Positions 1 through 10,764 of a DNA stretch of 64,000 nt are shown piece after piece. Position numbers and translations under genes: made by a program. The notes below the pieces were generated by a model, which was not told the DNA's origin, searched no databases, and was given only the letters and a program-made list of their open reading frames with translations. Source of the stretch: Gonapodya sp. JEL0774 (lineage: Eukaryota > Monoblepharomycota > Monoblepharidomycetes > Monoblepharidales > Gonapodyaceae); NCBI GenBank assembly GCA_027604505.1, contig JADIIX010000001.1, positions 609,669 through 673,668 on the forward strand, in the 5' to 3' direction. Numbering within the stretch: position 1 is the first letter of the stretch; each line of letters opens with the position of its first letter.

Positions 1-371
1 AATGGTTTTCTACTCCCGAGGATAGAAGATAAAGTTGTTTTGAGTAAGATTGCTGAGTTTTGGTGGAGAACTCGTAATCAGCGTATAGGCTATTCATCTC
101 ACCGATATTCCTCGCCATCATTCTGTTTGACTCACTAATCCGATTATTGAATGGATACAGGAATATGCTTTCCGCAAGTTCACTCGGACTCTGATGAGCA
201 CATCAATTTAATTTCAGTCTCCATGTGACGGAAGCTTCAATAATGTACAATTACTCCATACATCGAGAGAGGACATTCGTGGATGTTAGATACCTAAATT
301 GGTCGTCGGCACGTAATTCTCGTGGTTGAGACTTTTTGTGTTCGTATGGGTGGGGGGTTGCCGACAACACC

Positions 372-2483
372 ATGGCCCGAGATTCTGGTCCAAACCTTTC
401 GAGAACAGCAATGTACGGCCAAAACCAGTTTCAAAATCAACAACAGCAGCAGCAATGGACACAGCAAATGTTCAATCCCCAACAAGCGCAGAACAGCTGG
501 AACCCTCAATCCGCGAATCAGCTTTACACGCAAGCGAATCCCTCGCAACTCCAGCCAGTGGCCATGTACCAGACGCAGCCTCAAAACCAGCTCTACCAAC
601 AGCAGTTCCAGCAACCACAACAACAGCAACCCACGCCAGCATTCGCGGTCAATGCTTCGGCATGGACAACTGCTGGACACAGCTCGCTCGCAGGAACACC
701 GCAGCCTTCTTTTGGACAGGGTAGTGGTGGTGGAAGTCCCGCAATGCCTCGTATGGCTGGTGCTGGAGGAGCGCAGAAGGAAACATCAACCGGAATTGGG
801 TTAGTACCCCTATTGCTATTGATTCACATCCTCTGTTACCCTTCATCTCCTGTAAAACCCAACCCTCTGCGATCGTGTTGATGTCTTTCCATGTGCCAGT
901 CGACCCGCGTACCGATGGGCCTTGTCTGGTCAGCAACAAATGCAGCCTTGGGTGCCACCAATGCAAATCCTCTATCAGGAGGCTGGTGTAACGATTGCTG
1001 GAACGGTGAGGATCTACGAATAACCAGTGTCCCTAACGATGGGACCTTACTAATCGAGGAGAAGTTTGGGGGGAATGACACGGACACAGAGGACTCGGTT
1101 GGCTGCCAGCACAAAACTATTGCATTGGAGAGGAGTAAATCATTGACTCGTCACTCTGCTGAGCAACGTCAACAGAAAACGTTGACTCGTTGCTCTGCTG
1201 AGCAACGTTAACCGAAAACACTTCGTGGAATGGCGAGCAATCCAGCTTACCTAATCTCTCCTCTGAGCTTGTGCCCGATTCTCCTCCCACTTAAGTTCGC
1301 GCGGCGCGATGGCCGAATGCTTCTCGAACTCATAATCCAGAATCAAACGTCGCAAGGCATGCGGGACCTCTCGGTCTCATTTGGCCGCAATACGTTTACC
1401 TTGGGACCTGCCACGCCAAAGCTGTCGGTCATGGGAGTGCCGCAAGGAGGTCAAGTTGAAGCGAGTGTGCAACTGCGGTACGTGCGGCGAGCGGGGGCGA
1501 TGGGGTATTGGAGTAGATGATTTCGAGGAAACGGGAGAGGAAGAGGATCGGTGTGTCGTAGGATCATGAATTCGCAAGTGGGAATATGTACATCCCCCCG
1601 TGAACTTTGATTACCCTCCTGGAAGTGCAGCGACACTGGTAGATTTTATTCTGATCTTTTCCGTGAGGTTCAGAGGCCTTCTGTGACAGACACGGACAGA
1701 ATTTAACGTCATCTTTCGAAGGAAGAAAGGGAAGTAAGTTAGCTTGGTGGGGCTGAGCAACAGTTTTCAATGGATTTCAAGCCTGATGGCCCAGACGAGA
1801 CGATCATTCCAACAAGGCATCTCAAGCGCTTGAATCCACCATCTTAATCGCATTTCTCCCACTCCCCCCTCCACGCCTTTTCTTGAAATCCATTGTCTGA
1901 AGCGTGGACGCCGACACCGCCTCACCCCAGAATCCCATTAACCTCATCCCGATTTCCCTCAAGCACTCGTTAACGTCCCACCACTTCAGCGCGTCTATTC
2001 CGATCCACGTTCTCTTCACCGAGCAAGGTCTCATAGACCAAACCCGATGGCTGAAGCTTTGGACAGAGAGTGGTGCCAGCGAGTGGGCGTGTCCTTTACA
2101 GGGAATGAGATTCGAGAGTGTTGACGAGTTAAGGGGGAGATTAGGGGTAAATAATGTGTTTGTGGTCGCCCAAAGGATAGTAAACGGAATGGTGAGTTGA
2201 CTGGTTCGCTTCACAATTAAAGGGATGATTGCTAACCAATCTCATCCCATCCTTGACCATTTTCTCTTTCTCTCCTCGCCGTCCATCTTTCCAGCATTAC
2301 TTCTACGTCTCTATGGCACTCCCAAACCACCCTGCCACGATCTTTGTAGCTGAAATATCACTTGATGAGCAGCTCGCAAATGGGAAATTGTCAGTAAAAA
2401 TTCCAGGAAAGACTACCGAGGAAGCCGGAGAGCTGGCTGGACCTGTGTTTGAGAGTGTGGGGAGGATGATGCTGGGGCAGTAG
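372..2483 (+). CDS. Beta-adaptin appendage (ear) domain protein with Gln-rich N-terminus
   Basis: Five exons in phase: 372-799, 900-1005, 1296-1477, 1903-2191, 2295-2483 (TAG stop). The first exon is Gln/Asn/Pro-rich and low-complexity, like an adaptin hinge. Exons 2-5 read as the beta-adaptin appendage. The beta-sandwich part includes VTIAGTFARRDGRMLLEL and GMRDLSVSFGRNTF; the platform part includes IPIHVLFTEQG, WLKLW and a C-terminal helix. In clathrin adaptors AP-1/AP-2 this domain binds accessory endocytic proteins. The roughly 580-residue armadillo trunk is not seen. The first exon is open back to about 330, where an AG could be an acceptor, so trunk exons may lie left of the window; otherwise ATG 372 starts a trunk-less protein. 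The conserved platform Trp and Tyr positions appear kept. Domain identity is firm; completeness is not. Confidence 0.8.
1141..1218. repeat. Two tandem 39-bp repeats with hairpin inside an intron
   Basis: Two adjacent 39-bp copies (1141-1179 and 1180-1218) differ at a few bases. The second contains the inverted repeat CGTTGCTC / GAGCAACG around a 4-base loop. They lie in the 290-nt intron 1006-1295 of the adaptin gene, which is long for this window. Confidence 0.7.
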
Positions 2484-2695
2484 ACACGATACGGTGACAG
2501 TGGTTATGATTTTACTGCTGATACGGATAACACATGTAGATGATGTTCTCTCAATATTATGGAAAAGGATACACCAATTCTTACGATTTATTCCACACAT
2601 GGGCAAACTTTGTTTCAGATGGGTGGTGAGGTGGCGTGCTATAATCTGTGAATGGGCTCGTCTTCACAAAGCCCCATTCACCTTGAAACACCAGG
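2484..2695. other. Intergenic spacer
   Basis: 212 bp between the adaptin stop and the next start on the same strand. I see no gene, RNA or clear motif here; it presumably holds the adaptin 3' end and the promoter of the chromodomain-RdRP unit. Confidence 0.5.
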
Positions 2696-3718
2696 ATGAG
2701 CTACAGAGCCACCGATTCGGACTCGGAATCTGACGATGAACGTGAATGGTTCGCATATTTGCAATTCCGCCTTCTTGCATCGAATCAATTGGTAATGTGA
2801 TTGCTGCGTTGCTCCGTTTTGGTGGCGAACAGGTCGGTCCGGCGTATCAAGGCGTACGGCTTTGCATCCGCGGGCGATGCTCGCAAACGATATCGTGTGG
2901 AGTGGGATCCCTCGGATGGGAAAGTCTGGGATGATGTAGGTTGACGGATGAGACTCGACAGTCAGCCGCCGTTATGAATCAATTCAATTCACAATCCTCT
3001 CGAACAACATAAAGACATGGGAACCTGCAAGTGTCTTTACAGATCTTGATTTTTTACGGGACTTCCGGCGCAGATGGGACTCGCGCCTTCTCGCAGGCCT
3101 GAGGGCTCGGACGTCTGGATACAAGTGGTACCGAGTTTCCTGGCGTGATCCCGCTGGCGTCGATGACTGGCAGGATGTGAGTAGGTCTACGTCGGTGATT
3201 TTCTTGGGCAGTCGGTTTCATCAGGTCCGACATTACGTACTCCACAGACCTGGATGCCAAGAGAAGAACTGGAGGTTCTATATCTCCCTCAACTCGCAGC
3301 ATTTGACTTTGAATGGGATCGCAGGCAGAGCGGTGTACTTGTGCCTGTCCCTCCGTCCTCCCTCAACGTCCGCAAGGCAGCGGCCGAGACTTCGTTGTCG
3401 GTTCACAAGAAAGCAGCACTTCCCCAATCCACCAACGTGCATGCGCCCTCAAACACGATAAAGCGAAAACGTACCGCAAGTGATGACGAAGGCCACGGGC
3501 ATTCGGCTCGATCCCGTAGGGTTGCTTCTCCTGAACCGCTGGTGTGGCCTGTTGATGAGTTGAATGAGAGCTTCTCGGACTCTGTATCGTATTCCGTCTC
3601 TCGAGGTCCCGAGCGTCACGTTGAAATTCGTGGTCCCAGTCTCGGCGAACGCGCGGCTGCCGTTATTCGAAGGCTACAGGAGGCTTGCCGGAAACCGGAC
3701 GACTGGGAACGTCAGTAG
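2696..3718 (+). CDS. Tandem chromodomain protein (probable N-terminal part of an RdRP fusion)
   Basis: Start ATG 2696 gives an acidic N-terminus. Exons: 2696-about 2796, about 2833-2935, 3015-3176, 3248-3718. There are two chromodomain-like units. The first reads KRYRVEWDPSDGKVWDD then TWEPASVF; the second reads YKWYRVSWRDP...DDWQD then TWMPREELE. Both match the family core (YxVxWxG...TWEPxxxL), which binds methylated histone tails. An intron splits both at the same place, just before TW. A basic, Ser-rich linker follows (KRKRTASDDE). The first frame closes at TAG 3716-3718, but a GTCAGT donor at 3711 joins in phase to an acceptor at 3800-3801 and continues into the RdRP. The first intron junction is unresolved: the in-phase option is only 36 nt. 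Chromodomain identity rests on motif reading only. Confidence 0.7.
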
Positions 3719-3801
3719 GCTTGTCATGTTTTTCTGAGATATTCAGTTTAGACCCCACTGATTGCTGAGTACTTTCCTTATTTTATTGTTCCTCCGCTCA
3801 G

Positions 3802-6800
3802 TTATGCACCTGTTCTCGCTTGCTCTCCTCTATCCTGTACACTCCTACACACATCACACCGCCTCTGCTTCCACTTCTGTCTATGAGCGCCTATCTTCTC
3901 TGAGTGCTATCTTAGATGCCGCGCGTAACAACCCGGCCGGCCCGTTCGACGCAATTCAAGCTGCCTTCTTGTCAGCCGCACGTTATTCCCACAAACCAAA
4001 CCGCACCGATGTGAAACTCGCTATTCAGGAAGCTCTCTCGGCTCCAGCAGGCCCTGAACCCACTGAACCTGCAGAGGCGGCGCCCATCGCATGGGCGGGT
4101 TTCCGAGATGCTTGGCTCACCTTGCGCGCACGTGGCGCAAAAGTGCCTGAGAGTGAGGATTGTACATCAAGCGATGTATTGTTTCCACTAGGAAAGTCTG
4201 TGGTGGAGGGGGATGGTGTAAAACACCAGGCGACTGTGATCTACGGCGTTTCCGTGTACCCCACCACCAGTTCTTTTGGCAAATCCCCGGCACTAACAGT
4301 TGCTATATTGCCGCCAATCGTGCAGGCCCGAGGCAACCGTCTGCTGAGACTCGTGGGACCAGCTGCTGTTCTACAGGTGTACGTGGATGCCACACCTGCC
4401 GGTCAGTCGAATACCACAACTCCAGCCTTAACGGACAGGGATGAGCAGGAATACAAAATCTCCACAATTAAGCTGAGACTGGCAGAGCTAGAAGTGGCAG
4501 GCGGAGTGTACGAGTATTTGCACTTCAAAGTCGTTCACGTACGTTACCGAGGCATTTTCATCCAGAAAGGGTGCCCAATCGCTGATTTAGATGCATGAAT
4601 CTTCTCTTGACACGATGATTGTAGGGTGACAGGAAGGCGAAGTCTTTGCGGTCGGCGGCGACGGACGTGAGTGGCTGCTTCACACCACAGCACCGTTTTT
4701 CACAGATCATTGAAATGGGCAGCATTTACTCTTTGATGTCTCTCTTACATCCTGCACAATTCTCAGTACGGAATTTTTCTCCTCTCCACCCACCCTGCCC
4801 GCTCTCCGCATCTCCCGCCCCTATCTCAACCCTGGCACATTCTGGCCAACCATATGCCTGCTATCCCCGGCAATCTATCCCAAGCATCAACAAAGTTTCT
4901 CTCACGCTTGGATCTCTTCTTGAGCGCTACCCACGCTGTGACACTTCCTCCGGACACCACCATTATCCACGATCTACCAGACGTGCACCCAACCGGTATT
5001 CCGGATGAAGCCATGACAGACGGCGCAGGTCTGGTGGGACGAAGAACAATGCAGTACGTCTGCACTGCTCTGGGGAAAACCGACATGCTGCCAAATACCA
5101 TACAGATTCGCTACCGAGGATTCAAGGGGTTACTGGTGCTCGACAGAGTGGGTGAATTAGAGTTATTGGGGAGACAGAGAGTGAAAGAGCTGAACGGGAA
5201 GATGGTGCGTGGATCTCTGTTTGAAGCATCAACGAACAGGCGGGAGAAAGCTTTAGCATCAACTGCAAGCTGATACCATTGTACCTCCTCAGCCTGACAT
5301 CGCATTTCGCAAGTCAATGTGCAAATATGTATCGACTCCGGAGGAGCTTGCCATTCCAGGAACGCTCGAAATCGTTTCTGTGGGTTGTTGCCACATGTAG
5401 CTTCGTTTCCTCAGATATTCATTGTCTTCGGCCCAGTAGATTCCACATGTGAGTCCAGGCATGTTGAATCAACAACTTGTCAATGTCCTGGAACATGGAG
5501 GTGTCCGTGAAGATATCTTGCGCACGCTCGTGGTGAGTTCGCGAATGACTTGATCAAATCATGTCCATCCGAGTAACTCAGCCGCATGGATTACAGGCTA
5601 AGGCAACGGACGCACTTTTTGAGACCTTTTTATCGCCAAACAAAGTTCTGTCCGCTATTCAAGGGCTCCTCAGTAATCCGAGCTCCGGGGGCAGTTCGTC
5701 CAGCGTCCGCCTTGCGCACAACCTCTGCGCCGGTTTTGACTCTTCGGAGCCATACATGCGCAAGATGCTGGTGGAACACGTCAGGTGGAAGCTATCCCGT
5801 CTCTACAGTCAAGCTAGGATCCCAGTTGAAGAGTCTATCGTGGTCACCATCGTCCCAGCCCCCAAAGGAACTCTCAAAGAGGGTGAGATTATGGTCCAAA
5901 TTCCAGGGTTTTCCAATGCACTGGCTGGAAAGGAGGTGGTCGTCATGAAGAATCCTGCAATGCTCGCCACTGATGGCCAGAAGCTCACCGTAGCAGACCT
6001 TCGGGACTATCCTCAACTCGCTGGCTATGATGATGTGTGTATGATGTCGGTGAGAATTCAGGTTGTCTTTCCTACTTTGCTCTCATGGACGCTGATGCTC
6101 CATCCTTCTCTTGCCGAATGGACATCACACATTCGGATTTTAAGGTCGAAGGGGATGTTCGCGAAGCATCACGGATTGCTGGTGGAGACTATGACGGCGA
6201 TAAAGTGATGGTTATATGGCACAAGCCGATCGTGGATGCGTTTCACAGCAGCAGAACGGTTCCCAAAGTTCCTGCTGAAGTTGAAGAAGCTTTCACTCGC
6301 ACCAAAGACACCGTTGCTCAAGTAACACAACGAAATGCTGGCGAGCGCTACGGACGGCCTCTATTGGCACGGGGTCTCCAAGAATGGTCCAAAGCCAGCT
6401 CCTCCAAAACTGGATGGTACAGCTTGTTATGGGCGGCGGCTGTCGATAAATGGGGAATGGAGAGTCCTAATGCTGTTCGGTATGCGCACATTGCCACTCG
6501 GTGAGTTTGTGTGCTCGTCCATATTTTTCCCCAGTCATAATTCGTCTGTTCCTCATAGGCTGCTGGACGCAAGAAAGAACGGCGAAACTCTGGATCCCGA
6601 GATCGATAAGATCCATCGCCAGTCGTATTTGCAGCAACTTGGCGGGCAGCCACCTGCCTGGTGGAAAGCCGATGGCATTACCGTCCGAAAACCTGTTCAA
6701 AGGGTTCCAAAGTTCGCCCGATTTCTTCACGAACTCACTTCGAGCTCCGATAAGGTGCTAGAAGACAAGGTTGCTACACTTGAGGAAGCAAAACCGCAAC

Positions 6801-7423
6801 CAGAGATCTGCGAGTACTTTTCGAACGACGACCGCCTGTTCACTGGTGATCGCGTCTGGGCCCATGATATGAAGCTTCTTAAGGACGCACTCTTTGGAGA
6901 GGAACTCCCACTTTGGACCTCATACTGGAAAGAGGGGCTTGTCCAAAAAGGGCTCCCAGCGCTCCCTTCAAATCAAGCTCCAACCGCTGAAGATAATCCC
7001 GAACTCATCTCTAAACGCAATGCCTTACTCGCTCTGCCCGGGCGAGACGCGGTTCTGGCACAGTTTCGCAACTTTTTCGAAAGCAAACCTGCGGAAAGCG
7101 ACCTTCAATCGCCTGCCCTTCGCGGCACAGATGGGCGTCAGCGACTACTCAAGCTCAAAGCAGCTCTCGCATACAAACATACGAAAAGCAAGTTTGTGTG
7201 GGATGTTTGCGCGCATGAGCTCCGGTCCATTGTTTCCGCGGCGACAGCGGGTCTAGAAATGCACGTGGCTGCCTCATTTGTCCCTTATATGCGGTTCCGC
7301 AGTGCTCCAACAGGAGCAGTGAGCGTGGCTGGGGGAGATTCTGCCGGCGCTGCTGCCCTAGAGCAAGAGGCAGAGTTGGATTTAAGTGGTATTGATTGGG
7401 CTATTGATGACATGGACGTTTGA
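3802..7423 (+). CDS. Eukaryotic RNA-dependent RNA polymerase (QDE-1/Rdp1/RDR family)
   Basis: Makes double-stranded RNA from single-stranded templates to feed Dicer and Argonaute in RNA silencing. Exons: 3802-4538, 4625-4666, about 4769-5204, 5293-5379, about 5450-5520, about 5597-6049, 6145-6500, 6559-7423. Family signatures in order: SRLDLFLSATHAVTLPP and MTDGAGLVG (about 4900-5035); FRKSMCKY...GTLEIVS (5293-5379); GTLKEGEIMVQIPG (about 5870-5910); and the catalytic loop GGDYDGD, whose three Asp (DYDGD) are encoded at 6187-6201. The splice 6049/6145 restores VCMMSVEGDVREASRIAGGDYDGD-type spacing. A family C-terminal region follows to TGA 7421-7423. All catalytic Asp are present, so it should be active. 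The first in-frame ATG (3804) is just after the chromodomain frame, with only about 85 bp between, too little for a separate promoter. Confidence 0.9.
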
Positions 7424-7705
7424 GATTCCTATTTTCTGTCTTGGAGTGGTGTGAAAGTGCGTCGAGGAACTTTTTTTGGATCATTTATTGTGCTTTGCCG
7501 ATTTCTCAAAAATTCAGTGGCATCTTTTTCTATATCAGTATTCTGAATATTGTACTTTAAGTCTGTCTGTCCAAATGAAATTGTTGGACTGTGTCGGCAC
7601 GCTCTTCTGACCACAGGCCGCGTGTGCTCATCGATCTCAGAACGCTCCAACACAAAGAGATACCAGGACTCTCTTAGCACTTCCCTTGAAACTTCAGCAA
7701 CCTAC

Positions 7706-8157
7706 GATGAACTCCCAAGCAGAAACCGAGGCAGGAAACGGAATCGCCATCGGTGGGTGAACGCTCAGTGCGCACAGATGTCCGGGCGGGATGTCCGGGC
7801 GGGCGCACTGCGGAATCGAACCTGGGCAACCTCTCACCGAGTGTTTTCAATTATCGTCTAGGATACGAAGACACAACAGTCTCTCCTGAGCCTTTGCTAC
7901 TCGCACTTCCCAACCGGGGTGAGCGCGGTGAGTCAATCCCAACAGCTGGTTCAAAGTAATGGGCGTACTGATTGGCCAAAGTCGGATGTCATTTGGCTCG
8001 AATCTCATGATGACGCAGAGAGCTTCATGCTCACGACGATACAGCAGAACCAATTGGCGGCTATGTTGCGACAAGCGGCGGCAAACACCAATTGTGAGTT
8101 TTCCTTTTTCTATCACACATAATATAAATATCAAAATTTAAAGTTGAAATTGTCTGA
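7706..8157 (+). CDS. Possible small spliced gene, unknown
   Basis: A weak candidate. ATG 7706 opens a short frame (MNSQAETEAGNGIAIG). A later stretch at about 7949-8094 (QLVQSNGRTDWPKSDVIWLE and onward, ending near AAANTN) has protein-like composition. It is bordered by an acceptor (CCCAACAG) and a GTGAGT donor. Around 7780-7800 the 13-bp unit GATGTCCGGGCGG occurs twice. I recognise no family, and the joining of these pieces is a guess. The remaining sequence at 7424-7705 shows nothing else. Confidence 0.25.
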
Positions 8158-8763
8158 TCCCAAACTGAAGCCCGGCCCGCGTCTGGTGTCTGGAATCCCC
8201 GCCCCATTTATACAGACTTCCTGCACGTCCCCTTCTTAGCGGCGGGAAGTTGGCAGTGGCGCCCGTTGAGCTTCGCACCACTTGCAAAGTTTGGGCGGTT
8301 ATTCATTTAAGTAAGCAGGGATGGTTTGGTGACGCTCGAAACGGAGCGTCAGGTGCGGGGACGTGCACGAAACAATAATCCAACACCTGGCACCTCCACG
8401 AAACGACAAGACTTCCTCAGAAAAAGCTGTACGCACTGTGTTTTATGCAAATGTTTATGCACCGATGTATCTTAGACTAAATGGACAACGTATAGCTCAC
8501 TTTTACAACAATATGAATCCGCAAAAATAATGATTACTAGCACCAAACTAACAATTCATGCTTCTATTTGGACGCTTTGGAGTATGTACATAATTCATTA
8601 TCCATCACGGGCATAAATGACAGACCACAGCCCGTCGGCACCTGCCGTCTGGCTACCTGTCCTCTATAATTTGTGCACAAACAAAGATCGGCGTATTTTA
8701 AGACATACTTGAATCCGAGCCATCACGCCTCAGGAATCACGTACAACCGCAATCTTAATTGAA
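8158..8763. other. Intergenic region
   Basis: About 600 bp, AT-rich in its second half, with no convincing gene, RNA or repeat. It probably contains the promoter of the downstream lactonase gene. Confidence 0.5.
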
Positions 8764-10451
8764 ATGAGCAGTTTCCCGAAGAAGCCGTGGGTTCAGGTCC
8801 CGATTTTCAATGGACAGCTACGATCTTCACCTTGACGCTCGGCGCCTTTCCCAACACAACTGCCCCTCCACTCCACAGATCCGGCCCTTACACAATCCTT
8901 GCTGGCACTTACAACGCATTGCTATTACGTCTCGTCTTCGATCCTGCCGTTCCCTCCCTCGTCCTTGCCGAAACTATCCCTACGAGCGTACAAAATGATG
9001 GCCCCTTCGATGCCACAAATCCTTCCTGGCTTGAACCTCACTCCACGAGTTTAGATCTTGCATTTGCAGCCGACCAATCTCCGGAGGGTCGCGTCGTGCT
9101 TTTCCGGACGTCACCCTCGGGCCAAGTCTCCCATGTCGCCACAGCATCTTCCCGTGGATTTAGGCCAGCTCATGCGTGTGCTTCCAGAGACGGCAAATGG
9201 GTGTTCCTACCACACTTCAACGATGGTCACTTCACGGCCGTACCGGTGGACGTCACAAAAGGGGTCGACGCGTTTGATGTGGAAAATTCCTCACTAGAGG
9301 TTTACACGGGTTCCGGACCCAAGCCTCTTCAGAATGTGGCTCATCCACACATGGCGGTCGAACACCCTACCTCGGGGAATGTTTTTGTGATCGATCTGGG
9401 ATGTGAGTGATGGCCAGGTCACCGGAGTGGTTCTTCCCCAGCATGTACGAATAACTGTTTCGTCCTCATCGGTATTCGGGTGTTTGTTCGCTTTGTAGCG
9501 GACAGAATCCATGAGCTCCGCTTATCTGATTCAGGGAAGTGGAAGCCCGTGCAAAGCATTGTTGTTGGTCCTGCCGGCACAGGCCCCCGTCACTTTCGCT
9601 TTTCCCCTGATGGTCAGTGCCCGCCCGCCATTTCGTCACTCCGAGCAGTGATCATTTTTCTCTTCAAGAACTTAACGTTTTTACTCTCTTGGATTTGATC
9701 GTTACTCGATCCCGTTAAGGCACATCCGGCTTCCTACTTTGCGAACTTGACCTCACACTCCATACGTTCCAGGTCACCGCCCCCGCCCGTGGATCCGCTG
9801 ATCCCACCATATTTACGGAAGTAAGCGTCCACAGCTCTATCCCTTCGGATGCCGTGGACGCCGCCGAGAACAAGAAACTGGCGGGCGGAGAGATTCTCTT
9901 GCCAAGCGATGGCAAGCAGGTGTACTTGACGAACAGGTGCGTTGGGTGCGAGAGTTACATTTTCAAGGCTTTATCATTGTGATGAGATCGAGGCACTTAC
10001 CAAAAATCCGGAACTCGCGTTATCGTCTTCCACAGAAACGATGGGCATAGTCTAGGTGACACCATTGCAGTGTTTCAGCTGGACCCACCACACAACCCGA
10101 AGCTCTCGACCGGGCCCGCGTTCTTTCGTACAGGGGGATCGCACCCCAGAGGGGCGGAGTTTGATCCTTTCGAGGTAAGTGAGGAAGGACACATTTCGTC
10201 CTTTGGCACTGTTTGTGATTGCTTCTGTGTTGCACCTCTTTCCAATTTCTGATGCAAATTCACCCGTGCGCCATTTAATATTATGACCATCCATGACTCC
10301 GAAGGAAAAGTATCTTATCGCTGGCAACATGCTCTCTTCTTCAGCTGTGGTTTTTGAGCGAAATCCAGTTGACGGGTCACTGAATGAGGTGGCGAGAGTG
10401 AGCTTGCCGGAGGGTGTTCAGATCACAACATTCTTGTGGGTGAGAGTGTGA
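8764..10451 (+). CDS. Lactonase-family beta-propeller protein (6-phosphogluconolactonase-like)
   Basis: Five to six exons. The body starts about 8787 (or after an acceptor near 8879) and ends at 9402; then 9500-9613, about 9719-9936, 10036-10173, and about 10306 to TGA 10449-10451. It reads as the seven-bladed propeller lactonase family (bacterial Pgl/YbhE, fungal CMLE type). Blade motifs include YTILAGTYN at the start, RPAHACASRDGKWVFLPHF, HPHMAVEHPTSGNVFVIDLG, PRHFRFSPDG, GGSHPRGAEFDPFE and KYLIAGNMLSSSAVVFERN. The repeated 'HPH..P.G..VFV.DLG' and 'PRH..FSPDG' elements are the family hallmarks. Members hydrolyse sugar or muconate lactones; the substrate here is unknown. The start is uncertain: ATG 8764 opens a different frame, so a small first intron is likely. 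Cytosolic, with no signal peptide seen. Confidence 0.75.
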
Positions 10452-10764
10452 CTCCATGAAATGGACTTTGAAGACCATGATTCGCATGATATCTTTATAA
10501 TAAAGTTCTCGAATTGAACCACCCAGCATGAGAATACTATAAGTGACGAGCAAAAACAGGAGTGAGATTGACACCAATAGGAGGGTCCCAATGCAAAGTG
10601 GTATGGCTACTAATATGCAAGTTTTTTGTTCGTTAACATCCAAGACTATGTACAACTACAGGATAGCTGTCGGGAGTTGGCGGCACTGCCCGATCACTCT
10701 ATACTCTACATTGAACAAATACACTCGGGAAGAGAGGGGACTCGCCACATCCACACTACGGAGC

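Noticed and set aside
7740-7845. A GGTTCGATTCC string on the minus strand suggesting a tRNA
   Set aside because: The flanking bases do not form a T stem or an acceptor stem.
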